This document shows positions 44,187 to 53,621 of a stretch of DNA of 64,000 nucleotides, in pieces (within the stretch, counting starts at the first letter, position 1; the number at the start of each line of letters is the position of its first letter). The position numbers were made by a program, and so were the translations under genes. Below the pieces are notes generated by a model that was given only the letters and a program-made list of their open reading frames with translations, was not told where the DNA came from and did not search any database. The stretch spans positions 1 through 64,000 of the forward strand of contig CAZJZI010000002.1 of NCBI GenBank assembly GCA_964550435.1. Direction: 5' to 3'. This DNA is from UBA11400 sp964550435 (lineage in GTDB: Bacteria > Bacteroidota > Rhodothermia > Balneolales > HLUCCA01).

Positions 44187-46169
44187 ATGCATCTACCCCT
44201 TTTAAATGACATTCTAATACTACTTATTTCTTCAGTTGCAATTGTATTTATCCTACAGCGTCTGAAGCTACCATCTATTATCGGACTACTCCTAACAGGG
44301 GTTATTATTGGTCCATACGGACTTAGTTTGATTGAAGCGGTAGAACAAGTAGAAATTCTGGCGGAAATCGGGGTGATTTTGCTCCTTTTTGTTATTGGGA
44401 TGGAGCTTTCACTTAAACAGCTATCCTCGATTAAAAAAACCGTATTTGTAGCCGGTTTTTTACAAGTCGGACTAACGGCCTTAATTGCTGCAGGGGTTTA
44501 TAATTATCTCGGTAACAGCTGGAATGAGGCAGTCTTTATTGGATTTCTATTTTCATTGTCAAGTACAGCCATAGTGCTAAAAACACTTCAGGATCGGAAT
44601 CAGATGTCCTCAGCACATGCTAAAAATGCACTGGCAATACTCATTTTTCAGGATATCATCGTTGTGCCAATGATGCTGGTTACGCCTCTCATTGCCGGCG
44701 ACTCAGCCAATATCACCGCAGATATCCTATCTCTTCTGGTGAAAACTATAGTTCTTTTGGTATTTACGTATGTGAGTGCAAAGTATCTGGTTCCAAAATT
44801 ACTTCATGCTGTTGCACTTACCGGGAGTAAGGAATTATTCCTTCTGGTAACAATCACCCTCTGTTTTGCTGTTGCATTCTTGACCTCAGAAGCAGGCTTA
44901 TCATTAGCGTTGGGTGCGTTTATAGCTGGAATAATCATTTCAGAGTCCGAGTACAGCCATCAGGCAACCAGCATCATTTTACCCTTCAGAGAGTTATTTA
45001 CGAGTTTTTTCTTCGTTTCAATCGGAATGTTGCTTGATTTGTCCTTCTTTGCCAGTCATATATTGGATGTGGCTGCCTTGGTACTGGTTGTTTTCGTGGT
45101 TAAAACAATTGTTGCCGCGATTTCAGTAGCCGTTTTAAAGTATCCACCACGGACTGTGTTTCTGACCGGTTTGGCGCTGTTTCAGGTTGGTGAATTTGCC
45201 TTTATTCTTTCACAGGTTGGATTACAATACGAGTTACTGGATACTACTACCAATCAGTATTTCCTTTCGGTTTCTATAGTTTCCATGCTCCTGACCCCGT
45301 TTGTTATTATGTATTCGGACTCAATTACTGAAAAATTGATGTACCTAACTGAAAAAATAGGAATCGGGAAGCGTACACGTAAGAAAAATAATGTTGGTCA
45401 GAATCCAGATAAAGACCTAAGCAACCATCTGGTTATTATCGGTTATGGTATCAACGGAAGTAATCTTGCTAAAGCCGCTGTGGTTAATAACATCCCCTAT
45501 TTTGCCATTGAGATGAATGCCCAGATTGTGAAAGAAGAGAGTGAAAAAGGCGTCCCAATCATGTTCGGCGATGCCCGTCATATGCACATCCTTGAAACAG
45601 TGAGGTTGAATAAAGCCCGTGCTGCTGTAGTGGCAATATCAGACAAAAGTGCTACAAAGGCAGTGGTTCAGAATATTCGTGAACTCTCCTCATCGCTGTA
45701 TTTGATAGTCCGTACCCGATATGTAAGGGAGATTCCGGAGTTGTTGGCTCTAGGAGCAGACGAGGTAATTCCGGAAGAATTTGAAACTTCCGTTCAGATA
45801 TTTTCCCGAGTTCTGCAGAATTTTTTGGTTCCCGAAGAAGATATCAAGCATATGATCGATGAAGTTCGCGACGACAACTATCAGGTATTTCAGTCCGACC
45901 AGAAACGACCCAAAACGTTTAAACCAAATAACCTATCTGATTTCAACATTACCTGTTTGGAAATTGGGACCGACAGTAGTGAGATTCTGAGTAAACCTCT
46001 AAAAGAGATTAATCTTAGAGCTAAATTTGGGATTAATGTACTGGGAATTAAACGTCGTGACGAATTATTGGATGGCGTAAAACCAGAAGATGAACTTCAT
46101 CAGGGGGATCTGGTTTATGTTTTAGGAAGCCCCGATTGCATCGATAAATTTCACAAAGAAATCAGGTAA
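44187..46169 (+). CDS. CPA2-family cation:proton antiporter with RCK domains (KefB-like)
   Basis: A 660-residue protein: about 12 membrane helices in the first 390 residues with the Na/H exchanger pattern (LKLPSIIGLLLTGVIIGPYG, LSLALGAFIAGIIISESEY, ELFTSFFFVSIGMLLDL, FQVGEFAFILSQVGL), then a TrkA-N/RCK-N domain at about 420-540 (HLVIIGYGINGSNLAKAA) and a TrkA-C domain at the end (GDLVYVLGSPDCIDKF). Mediates K+ or Na+ exchange for protons under control of NAD(H) or another ligand on the RCK domain. Single gene. Confidence 0.92.
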   Translation: MHLPLLNDILILLISSVAIVFILQRLKLPSIIGLLLTGVIIGPYGLSLIEAVEQVEILAEIGVILLLFVIGMELSLKQLSSIKKTVFVAGFLQVGLTALIAAGVYNYLGNSWNEAVFIGFLFSLSSTAIVLKTLQDRNQMSSAHAKNALAILIFQDIIVVPMMLVTPLIAGDSANITADILSLLVKTIVLLVFTYVSAKYLVPKLLHAVALTGSKELFLLVTITLCFAVAFLTSEAGLSLALGAFIAGIIISESEYSHQATSIILPFRELFTSFFFVSIGMLLDLSFFASHILDVAALVLVVFVVKTIVAAISVAVLKYPPRTVFLTGLALFQVGEFAFILSQVGLQYELLDTTTNQYFLSVSIVSMLLTPFVIMYSDSITEKLMYLTEKIGIGKRTRKKNNVGQNPDKDLSNHLVIIGYGINGSNLAKAAVVNNIPYFAIEMNAQIVKEESEKGVPIMFGDARHMHILETVRLNKARAAVVAISDKSATKAVVQNIRELSSSLYLIVRTRYVREIPELLALGADEVIPEEFETSVQIFSRVLQNFLVPEEDIKHMIDEVRDDNYQVFQSDQKRPKTFKPNNLSDFNITCLEIGTDSSEILSKPLKEINLRAKFGINVLGIKRRDELLDGVKPEDELHQGDLVYVLGSPDCIDKFHKEIR

Positions 46170-46179
46170 AACATAGTAA

Positions 46180-46401
46180 ACTAAACACCATATATTACGC
46201 AGTATAACAGGTGTAAGTACTGCTGGTGGAAAAACTGCTTGTAGGTTTGTTGAATTTTTGGAGTCTGAAAAGAATTTGGTTTTCTTTGCGACACAAGTTC
46301 AACCAGGTCCTAGTCTGGCACGTGAGGATTTTATATCATTACGGGTCGATGTAACTCGAAAAGCTTTGCAACTAGTTAACGATTTTAAAAAATTAAACTA
46401 A
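46180..46401 (+). pseudogene. Start-less reading frame, probable gene remnant
   Basis: An open frame of 73 codons without ATG, GTG or TTG at a sensible place. Its last 60 codons read like a real protein C-terminus (TAGGKTACRFVEFLESEKN, FISLRVDVTRKALQLVNDF). The stop TAA overlaps the next gene's ATG as TAATG, a translational-coupling arrangement, so it may once have been the first gene of a pair. I do not recognise the family. Confidence 0.35.
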
Positions 46402-47015
46402 TGAAAACATCATCTATTCTTTTGCTACTGCTAACCATTGCAACATTTTCATGCCAAAAAGCAAGTGATGTCGCTGCCGAGGTTAGTATTATGGGTGCTC
46501 TACAACCATACGAGGTCTTTTTTGATGCGTTGACACTCCATTGTGGTAATGCTTATCAGGGAGGACTCACAACAGCTCCTCCGGGCGACGATATGATTAC
46601 CTTCGAAGACATTTTGGTCGTTCATTTTCGCGAATGTGATGAAACCGTTCTAAAAGCTCCGTTTCACATTCAGACTGTTGCTGATGGAGAGTGGAATCGG
46701 TCAAGAACCTGGATATTTACCATGCACGAAGACGGTCTCGAACTCCGTCACGATCATAGAAAACCAGATGGAAGTGAAGATGAAGTCACAATGTATGGCG
46801 GATTTCAATATGGTGTAAACGAAGCCGGAGTCCAGATTTTTCAGTCAGTTCCACGAACAGAAGAGTCTGGTATTTTCAGAGGGTGGCGCATAGAAATTGA
46901 GCCTAACGTCAGATACACCTACGGAACGGTGCGAGGAGATGAGTGGAGCTGGAGAATCGATTTTGACCTGACCACTCCAATAGAAACTCCGCCGGCACCA
47001 TGGGGGCACGAGTGA
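46401..47015 (+). CDS. Putative lipoprotein of unknown function
   Basis: A 204-residue protein with a lipobox (TIATFSC then QKA). The mature part (FFDALTLHCGNAYQGGLTTA, WIFTMHEDGLELRHDHRKPD, MYGGFQYGVNEAGVQIFQS) does not match a family I know; the aromatic and acidic content suggests a small beta-sandwich or lipocalin-like domain. Start ATG overlaps the stop of the preceding start-less frame. Downstream at 47064 is a remnant of an esterase gene. Confidence 0.75.
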   Translation: MKTSSILLLLLTIATFSCQKASDVAAEVSIMGALQPYEVFFDALTLHCGNAYQGGLTTAPPGDDMITFEDILVVHFRECDETVLKAPFHIQTVADGEWNRSRTWIFTMHEDGLELRHDHRKPDGSEDEVTMYGGFQYGVNEAGVQIFQSVPRTEESGIFRGWRIEIEPNVRYTYGTVRGDEWSWRIDFDLTTPIETPPAPWGHE

Positions 47016-47063
47016 GGAGGCTGAAGTGACTCGTATTCCTAAACCTCTGACAGACATATTTTG

Positions 47064-47120
47064 AATGTGGATGATGTTGCCGGTGTTTTACAACAGTCTG
47101 CAAAGATCAGCACGTTCATG
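47064..47120 (+). pseudogene. Fragment of an esterase-like gene
   Basis: Translates as NVDDVAGVLQQSAKISTFMK, nearly the same as the intact esterase at 49806-50741 around DVDDVAGILQQSGE. The DNA at 47066-47095 and 50056-50085 is also alike. About 19 codons remain with no reading frame around them, so this is a relic of a duplicated or rearranged copy. Confidence 0.55.
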
Positions 47121-47145
47121 AAGATAAATTTCAAATAAACACGAT

Positions 47146-48774
47146 CTATTTAACCAGTAGCATCGGTTTTGCCAGCGTGATGTTGTCGCTTATCATTCGA
47201 TAATAGTACATTCCACTTGAAAGATGAGAAGCATCAAAATTCACGTTGTGTAATCCGGCCGGATATTGACCGTCAACTAATGTTTGGATCCGGTTGCCAA
47301 ATAGATCAAAGACTTCGACCTTCACATGAGTCTCGTATGGCAGTACGAATCCAATGGTGGTTGATGGGTTAAATGGATTAGGATAGTTCTGATTCAGGAC
47401 AAATTGATGCGGTGTCTCAATGGATATGGAGGTATCAAGGGTCTTTTGTAAAACTATCCGATAAACTTTAGGTGATGCTGTCGTGAATTGTGTACGATTC
47501 AATACGAACGGATTGAGTTCATCTGAGCGAATTCCACCGATGATATACCCTAACGTCACATCCTCATTGGTGCTGATTTCTTCAAGATTGAAGACCCCCG
47601 TTTCGGTTCTTGGTACCTGTTTGTTCGGAATGAACTCGGCGTTCGTCGTATTCATTTCAGGCATTTCGATTGGCATCATAAATTCAGAAAAGGTTCCATC
47701 GGAATTTCTGGTAAATCGACTAACTGTTTTGACAAACGGAACCCCATCGTCCCGAACCAGAGTGTTATTCTGATAATAATACTGCGCTAATCCACCAAAG
47801 AATATCATATGTAACCTATTTTCTGAATCAAGCAGAGATACTTTGGGACTATGATAATGACTTAAAAATTGCTCGGTATCTGGATGAGGGACGTAGCCAC
47901 TGGCAGCAATTTCAACCGGATACAGATAAGGGAGCAGCACACCAGGTCTGAAGACTCCCGCCGAGATCAAATATCCCGGTCTTCCATCTGTAAAAACGTA
48001 TGGTAGTAGATTATAATCTCGTCTTCTTAAGTGTGTTTCGTCGGTTACTTTAGAGTATGATTTAATGACAGGTTCTGGTCCTGAATTTTCGACAATGAAA
48101 TAATGTATACTCGCGGAATATTCCTGAGTGTAGGTAGGATTTCCAACTGGATTATATCGTCCAGTGAATTTGTTCCCGCCGATAAGTAACAGATTCTCGT
48201 TTATCATGCCGAGTTGTCCACCAGCGTTCGCAAACCTGTTGTCGGTAATCTGTCGGACAGCATCAGCGTTGGGGGCACCATTTTTGATGCTTTCGATAAG
48301 CTTAGAAACAATAACGGTTGTTACATTAGGAAATGTAATATGATTATTCGCTGTAGGCGAAAATGCATATCCACCAATCAGATACAACGTGTCGGCTGAT
48401 TGATGAAAATTCATGTTGGTCGACTGAAACTGCTCGCGAATGGAAATGGGAAAACTATTTAGTGTTGTTGTCCAGACTAGTCGTTCTACAGGATTAACTA
48501 CTATCAACTGTTGATTGTTTGATGCCAGTGGAAATGCTGCAAAAGGCTGTCTTGCGTGAAGGCCGTCAATGCGTCCACCAATGATCAGTATATCATTTTC
48601 ATGTACTCCATACGCGTAGGAATGAACAGGAGGCATGTTCGGAATATCCAAAGTATCTAATGTGATACTAAATCCAATTTCCTCGCTTTCCCCGATAACC
48701 TGGGCTTGGGCCGTTAACGTTACTGACACAAGCAGCAGTAACATAAGAAAGGGATATTTTACCTGAGACTTCAT
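47146..48774 (-). CDS. Kelch-like protein with type IX secretion C-terminal domain
   Basis: A 542-residue exported protein (signal peptide to about TAQAQ). Kelch-type repeats with GG signatures (ILIIGGRIDG, TLYLIGGYAFS, LLLIGGNKF, MIFFGGLAQYY) suggest a beta-propeller of about residues 40-440. The last 90 residues are a type A T9SS sorting domain (NQNYPNPFNPSTTI, VKVEVFDLFGNRIQTL, PAGLHNVNFDASHLSSGMYY). It should cross the outer membrane through the T9SS machine. Ligand or substrate unknown. Confidence 0.88.
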   Translation of the reverse strand: MKSQVKYPFLMLLLLVSVTLTAQAQVIGESEEIGFSITLDTLDIPNMPPVHSYAYGVHENDILIIGGRIDGLHARQPFAAFPLASNNQQLIVVNPVERLVWTTTLNSFPISIREQFQSTNMNFHQSADTLYLIGGYAFSPTANNHITFPNVTTVIVSKLIESIKNGAPNADAVRQITDNRFANAGGQLGMINENLLLIGGNKFTGRYNPVGNPTYTQEYSASIHYFIVENSGPEPVIKSYSKVTDETHLRRRDYNLLPYVFTDGRPGYLISAGVFRPGVLLPYLYPVEIAASGYVPHPDTEQFLSHYHSPKVSLLDSENRLHMIFFGGLAQYYYQNNTLVRDDGVPFVKTVSRFTRNSDGTFSEFMMPIEMPEMNTTNAEFIPNKQVPRTETGVFNLEEISTNEDVTLGYIIGGIRSDELNPFVLNRTQFTTASPKVYRIVLQKTLDTSISIETPHQFVLNQNYPNPFNPSTTIGFVLPYETHVKVEVFDLFGNRIQTLVDGQYPAGLHNVNFDASHLSSGMYYYRMISDNITLAKPMLLVK

Positions 48775-49069
48775 GACAATATGGCTAGTTTATGACCATA
48801 TATATCAAATTGAGACAACAATGTCTACAATACAACTTTATTTATTAGTTCTTCTCGTGTAGTACACCAAACTCATCCATAAGTTCCAGCCCATACTCCC
48901 TGATGGATTGAGTTATCTGACTAGTTCGTTTGCTTTAACGGAGCAGTTTGCCTGGTTTTGGATTAACCTTGAGATGTTTCAGGGACAAAGATGAGAAATT
49001 GCCTTCAAACTACTAAAAAGATAATATTATGGTAATAATCTAGATTGTTCAGTCGGATAAATTCACTTT
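48775..49069. other. Intergenic region with possible acyl-CoA dehydrogenase-like C-terminal remnant
   Basis: About 295 bp. On the minus strand 48845-48934 reads SQITQSIREYGLELMDEFGV to a stop, which resembles the C-terminal helix of acyl-CoA dehydrogenase/oxidase proteins; upstream frames are broken. Otherwise AT-rich with no RNA gene seen. Confidence 0.25.
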
Positions 49070-49699
49070 ATGAACATTCTTCCAAACCAACTTACATCTC
49101 AGGGATTTGAGCTCTTGGATCAGCTCACTCATCAAGATTTGATTCCTTTTTTGCAACAAAATCTAAAGAAAAGTACGCCATTCAGAAATTTATATTATTT
49201 CATAAATCTGATACTTTTTGGAGCAGCAGGATTCATGCTTGCTTACGGATACGGGGATGCTGAGTATAGTTTTTTGTTAAACTTCTCAGAATTTTCACTG
49301 GGAATAGTCAGTACCCTACTTCTGGTACCACTTCACGAATATATCCACGTTGTGGCTTATAAATCTCAAAGCGCTATAAATACCTCATATGACATGAATC
49401 TGAAGAAATTTTATTTCATGGCATTAGCTCATGAGTTTGTGGCGAACAAAAAAGAATTCTTTGTAGTAGCTATGGCGCCGGTTGTAGTTATATCTGTACT
49501 CATGATCTCACTACTGATGTTGCTTGGTCCAGAGTGGACTTTATTTATCCTGGGTATGTTAGTTTCACATACGGCAATGTCATCAGGTGATTTTGGGATC
49601 ATGAACTACTTTTTTGTTCATAATGACAAGGAAATCGTCACATACGATGATGTTGTTGAAGGGAAGTCCTACTTTTATGGAAAGAAAGTATTGGATTAA
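49070..49699 (+). CDS. DUF3267 putative zinc-peptidase-like membrane protein
   Basis: A 209-residue protein with about four membrane helices (FINLILFGAAGFMLAYGYG, FSLGIVSTLLLVPL, VVAMAPVVVISVLMISLLML). The HExxH motif is present as LHEYIHVVAYK near residue 89, matching DUF3267 family members that are predicted integral-membrane metallopeptidases. Start ATG at 49070. Function of the family is unknown. Confidence 0.78.
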   Translation: MNILPNQLTSQGFELLDQLTHQDLIPFLQQNLKKSTPFRNLYYFINLILFGAAGFMLAYGYGDAEYSFLLNFSEFSLGIVSTLLLVPLHEYIHVVAYKSQSAINTSYDMNLKKFYFMALAHEFVANKKEFFVVAMAPVVVISVLMISLLMLLGPEWTLFILGMLVSHTAMSSGDFGIMNYFFVHNDKEIVTYDDVVEGKSYFYGKKVLD

Positions 49700-49805
49700 A
49701 TGTTAGATTCACAGTAATCTTCAACGGTTTGGTGCTCGTGTGTATTTATTCTGATTGCCACCCTAAATCCGAATCCATGGGGGTGGTGAACCCAAAATTC
49801 GGTAC

Positions 49806-50741
49806 ATGATAATGATGCGTTATCTTTTCTTTGTTAGTGCTATCGCACTTTTATCTAGCTGTAATAAACCTGAATTACCCTCTGTAGAATATGGTCGTTT
49901 AGAACGTTTAGAGAACTTTGAGTCGACTTACGTTACTTCCAGAAATATTGATATCTGGTTACCTGAAGGCTATACCGAAACCGAGAAATATGCAGTTTTA
50001 TACATGCATGACGGACAAATGCTGTATGATTCAACTAAAACCTGGAACAATCAGGCCTGGGATGTGGATGATGTTGCCGGGATTTTGCAACAATCGGGCG
50101 AGACGCGCAAATTCATTGTTGTTGGTATTTGGAATGGGCAGAAAACCAGGCACAGTGACTATTTTCCTGAAAAAGCACTGAATTTTTTAAAATCTACTCA
50201 ACAAGATACTCTGAGGGCACAATTAACCAGGGTCGGATATCATAATGGCGCTTTAAATCTGAACGCTGACAATTATCTTCGTTTCATGGTTGAAGAGCTA
50301 AAACCCTACATTGATTCTACCTATTCTGTGTTTACAGAGAAAGAAAACACCTTTGTAATGGGTAGCAGTATGGGTGGATTAATATCGATGTATGCTCTTT
50401 GTGAGTATCCCGATGTATTTGGCGGTGCTGCAGCGCTATCCACTCACTGGATTGGAGCCACTCAATTTAAGCATAATCCTATTCCAGATGCATTTCTATC
50501 CTATTTGGAAGCAAATCTACCCGCCATTGGTGGCAACAAAATTTACTTCGATACCGGTGATCAAGATCTTGATTCCTTCTATCCTGCTACACAGGTAAGA
50601 GTGGATGAAATAATGCGGCAAAAGGGATATACTTCTGATTTTTGGGTGACACGTTATTTTCCAGGCATGGGCCACAATGAAATTGCCTGGAAAGAACCTC
50701 TGCATATTCCTTTGAAATTCCTGCTGTCAGACACAAATTAA
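49806..50741 (+). CDS. Esterase D-like alpha/beta hydrolase lipoprotein
   Basis: A 311-residue putative esterase of the FrsA/enterochelin-esterase-like group: lipobox ALLSSC, then WLPEGYTETEKYAVLYMHDG, the nucleophile elbow GSSMGGLISMYAL near residue 185, an acid in YFDTGDQDLDSF and a histidine in FPGMGHNEIAW near residue 285. Residues fit a Ser-Asp-His triad. It probably cleaves ester bonds on the cell surface or in the periplasm. Alternative starts at 49812 and 49815. The MFS carrier starts 14 bp after its stop, so the two may share a transcript. A relic of a related gene lies at 47064. Confidence 0.85.
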   Translation: MIMMRYLFFVSAIALLSSCNKPELPSVEYGRLERLENFESTYVTSRNIDIWLPEGYTETEKYAVLYMHDGQMLYDSTKTWNNQAWDVDDVAGILQQSGETRKFIVVGIWNGQKTRHSDYFPEKALNFLKSTQQDTLRAQLTRVGYHNGALNLNADNYLRFMVEELKPYIDSTYSVFTEKENTFVMGSSMGGLISMYALCEYPDVFGGAAALSTHWIGATQFKHNPIPDAFLSYLEANLPAIGGNKIYFDTGDQDLDSFYPATQVRVDEIMRQKGYTSDFWVTRYFPGMGHNEIAWKEPLHIPLKFLLSDTN

Positions 50742-50755
50742 TCCAATCGAAATAC

Positions 50756-51985
50756 TTGAGCCATATTGTAAACACACCCGGACTTAAGCAAAACTGGCGT
50801 CAATTTGCGCTTCTTGTACTGATTAACGCCTTTGTGGGTGGTATGGTGGGCATGGAGCGTACCATTCTACCCGAAATTGCAGAAACTGACTTCGGAATCG
50901 CAGCACGATCGGCCATTTTCTCCTTTATTGTGGTGTTCGGGATTACAAAAGCCATTTCGAACTACTTCGCCGGGCGATTCGCAAACACGGTCGGACGCAA
51001 AAAGATGCTGATTATCGGGTGGCTTTTCGGAGTTCCCGTTCCATTTATGCTGATGTACGCTCCGGACTGGAACTGGGTCGTTGCAGCGAATTTATTTCTT
51101 GGGATAAATCAAGGTCTAGCGTGGTCGACCAACGTCATCATGAAAATCGATCTCGCGGGAGAAAAAGATCGTGGACTGGCCATGGGATTAAATGAATTCG
51201 CTGGATACGTTGCAGTCGCTGCTGTTGCATTTGCAACTGGGTGGATAGCCTCTGAATTTGGTCTACGTCCGTATCCATTTTATATCGGCATCGTTCTGGT
51301 ATTTCTTGGACTACTCATGAGTATTTTCCTGGTGCGTGATACCGCGCCATTTGTGGCTTATGAAGCCAGAAAGACGAATCCACAGCAACTCCGTCGTAAT
51401 GTATTCTATGAAGTCAGCCTGGGCGATCGAAACCTTCAATCCGTTGCTCAAGCCGGAATGTTGACCAACTTCAAAGACGGAATGGCATGGGGAGCATTTC
51501 CGTTGTTCTTAACTTCGGCCGGACTTTCTTTGACCCAAATGGGAATTGTAGTGGCCATATATCCCGCTTTTTGGGGAATGCTACAGGTTTTCACCGGAAA
51601 ATTGTCGGATTATACCGGTAGAAAGAGAATGCTTTGGATGGGTATGTTTACCCAAGGTATAGCACTGCTTGGTTTCGCAAATTCTGAATCTTACTTGATT
51701 TTCCTGTTGTTAGCAGCCATGCTTGGCACTGGAACTGCAATGGTTTATCCCACGTTTCTGGCAGCCATAGCAGACTTGTCCCATCCCGAAGAGCGAGCAG
51801 AAAGCATTGGAGTTTTTAGATTATGGAGAGATGGTGGCTACGCTATTGGAGCAATATTTTCGGGCGTTGTTGCAGATATTTATGACATCCAGTTGGCAAT
51901 CATTTTTACTGCATTACTGGTAATGGTGTCTGCAGTTTGGGTAATAGTGAGAATGAATAAATTGAACCACCCGGTAGATCGGTGA
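50756..51985 (+). CDS. Major facilitator superfamily transporter
   Basis: A 409-residue carrier with about 12 membrane helices. MFS signature FANTVGRKKMLIIGW near residue 75 (GRFANTVGRKK) and the second-half counterpart KLSDYTGRKRMLWMG near 280. The start codon appears to be TTG at 50756; no in-frame ATG lies before the first helix. It follows the esterase gene by 14 bp, suggesting import of the esterase product, which is inference. Substrate unknown. Confidence 0.85.
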   Translation: MSHIVNTPGLKQNWRQFALLVLINAFVGGMVGMERTILPEIAETDFGIAARSAIFSFIVVFGITKAISNYFAGRFANTVGRKKMLIIGWLFGVPVPFMLMYAPDWNWVVAANLFLGINQGLAWSTNVIMKIDLAGEKDRGLAMGLNEFAGYVAVAAVAFATGWIASEFGLRPYPFYIGIVLVFLGLLMSIFLVRDTAPFVAYEARKTNPQQLRRNVFYEVSLGDRNLQSVAQAGMLTNFKDGMAWGAFPLFLTSAGLSLTQMGIVVAIYPAFWGMLQVFTGKLSDYTGRKRMLWMGMFTQGIALLGFANSESYLIFLLLAAMLGTGTAMVYPTFLAAIADLSHPEERAESIGVFRLWRDGGYAIGAIFSGVVADIYDIQLAIIFTALLVMVSAVWVIVRMNKLNHPVDR

Positions 51986-52000
51986 CCAAACCGGGCGGTT
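51965..52000. terminator. Hairpin between convergent MFS and S10 genes
   Basis: AACCACCCGG (51965-51974) pairs with CCGGGCGGTT (51991-52000), one A-C mismatch. It overlaps the end of the MFS gene and lies 11 bp from the stop of the S10 peptidase. No U-tract, so termination is uncertain. Confidence 0.4.
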
Positions 52001-52010
52001 GTATGTCATC

Positions 52011-53519
52011 TCAATACTTGGCTGGAGTGCCTGCAGGTGGAATTGACTGGCGGATGAATTCACGGATATGTTCATTTGATGTTGCCAGGTCTTCCTGTCG
52101 CAGATACATCATGTGTCCACTGTGATATCCCTCAAAGCGAAGTCGATCTTTGAGTTTGCCACTTGGATCAAGGTGCCACATGGTGTATTTGGCATTGAAA
52201 TAATCTGTTCCGCCATCAAAATATCCGGATTGGATCATGGTATGTAAGTACGGATTTCGAGCCATTGCAGATCTCAGGTCTTCACCAGTGGTGTCGTTTG
52301 AGCGATCCCATGGACTAACCGGTCCAAAAAGGTTGTATTGCAAATCGGTTTTGAATCCGAGCACATCGCGCAGATAGTAATTTATGGCCGGTGCAAATGC
52401 GTGGTTCCAGGCAGTGAGTGCCGGATCGTGATCATACTTCTCGCCGGCATCCTGACGATCCACTCCACGATAACGCGAGTCGAGTCGTCCTACAGTCAGA
52501 CTTAGATCACGAAGCAGCTCTTTCCAAAAGAAGGAGGTTGGCACCGCAAGATTGTGTTGCAGGATGACTTCTTTATCCAATCCTGAGTATCTGGACATTT
52601 GCGTTGCGATTTCGTCGCGTTTTGCTGGATCCAGGAATCCGCCCATTGCCATGGCTGGGAGCAACGTATTTATCGTGTAATCTTCGACTTCTGGAAGCAG
52701 ATCCTCAAGGGTTCTTTGCTGAAGATCTGGGCTCAGAACTTTGTGATACCAGGCAGTTGCAGCGTAATATGGCAGGTAATTTGCGCGAGCAACAGGACCA
52801 CTTCGATCGATGCCAAGACCGGTTGGTGACACCAAAATCACGCCGTTAAAGAACATCCAGTACGAGTTTTGCAATTGACGTGCAAGTCCCGAAACACGGG
52901 TTGTTCCATAGCTTTCACCTTTCAAAAATTTGGGTGAACGCCACAGATTATATCGCGAAACAAAGGTGTTGATCCAGTCTGCCAGATAGCGGATGTCGGC
53001 ATTGACCCCAAAAAAGTCTTCTCGTTTGGCGTCTTCACTCAAAATTCGTGAAAATCCAGTATTCACCGGATCGATGTAAACAATGTCAGCCACATCCAAA
53101 ATCGAGTGAGGATTTTCGCTTACACCATAAGGCTGAATTGGATTCCCTTCAGCATCGATATTCAAGAATCGGGGTCCAGTATAGCCTATGTGCATCCATA
53201 CTGAAGCGGAGCCCGGTCCGCCATTGAATGAGAATACAATAGGGCGAGTAGCTTTATCGCGTACGTTAGTTCGTTGGTAATACACGAAAAACAACGAAGC
53301 CACGGGCTGATTGTCGGAGTTGTACACCGGCATGGTTCCCGTTGTGGCAGAGTAGGGAATGCGCTGTCCCTTCACTGTTACTGTGGACTCGGTCACGGAG
53401 GTCTGGTCCAGTGGAAGTTGTCGGTTAAAGGAACCCTGAGCAACAAGAACAGTACTTACTGAAACGAGCATGACCGTGACCAGGAACGATATGAGGAAGT
53501 TTGTTGATTTCATACACAT
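52011..53519 (-). CDS. S10-family serine carboxypeptidase
   Basis: A 502-residue exported enzyme (signal peptide to about VLVAQ). Family motifs: oxyanion region FSFNGGPGSASVWMHIGY near residue 95, nucleophile in LKGESYGTTRVSGLARQL near 200, catalytic Asp in YFDGGTDYF near 425, and His in YHSGHMMYL near 475. Removes C-terminal amino acids from peptides in the periplasm. The signal peptide may begin at 53519 or 53513. Single gene convergent with the MFS carrier. Confidence 0.92.
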   Translation of the reverse strand: MCMKSTNFLISFLVTVMLVSVSTVLVAQGSFNRQLPLDQTSVTESTVTVKGQRIPYSATTGTMPVYNSDNQPVASLFFVYYQRTNVRDKATRPIVFSFNGGPGSASVWMHIGYTGPRFLNIDAEGNPIQPYGVSENPHSILDVADIVYIDPVNTGFSRILSEDAKREDFFGVNADIRYLADWINTFVSRYNLWRSPKFLKGESYGTTRVSGLARQLQNSYWMFFNGVILVSPTGLGIDRSGPVARANYLPYYAATAWYHKVLSPDLQQRTLEDLLPEVEDYTINTLLPAMAMGGFLDPAKRDEIATQMSRYSGLDKEVILQHNLAVPTSFFWKELLRDLSLTVGRLDSRYRGVDRQDAGEKYDHDPALTAWNHAFAPAINYYLRDVLGFKTDLQYNLFGPVSPWDRSNDTTGEDLRSAMARNPYLHTMIQSGYFDGGTDYFNAKYTMWHLDPSGKLKDRLRFEGYHSGHMMYLRQEDLATSNEHIREFIRQSIPPAGTPAKY

Positions 53520-53621
53520 GTTGAACTGATAGATATTTGTGTTTGTCCCACGAAATTAGACACATTGGTGGTCGCTTGCAAAAATGGAACGTCAAAATGC
53601 GTAAAAGTCAGTCCTTCTGGG

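Noticed and set aside
49758..49786. CCACCC/GGGTGG hairpin before the esterase gene as a terminator
   Set aside because: Only six pairs, a 17-base loop and no T-run.
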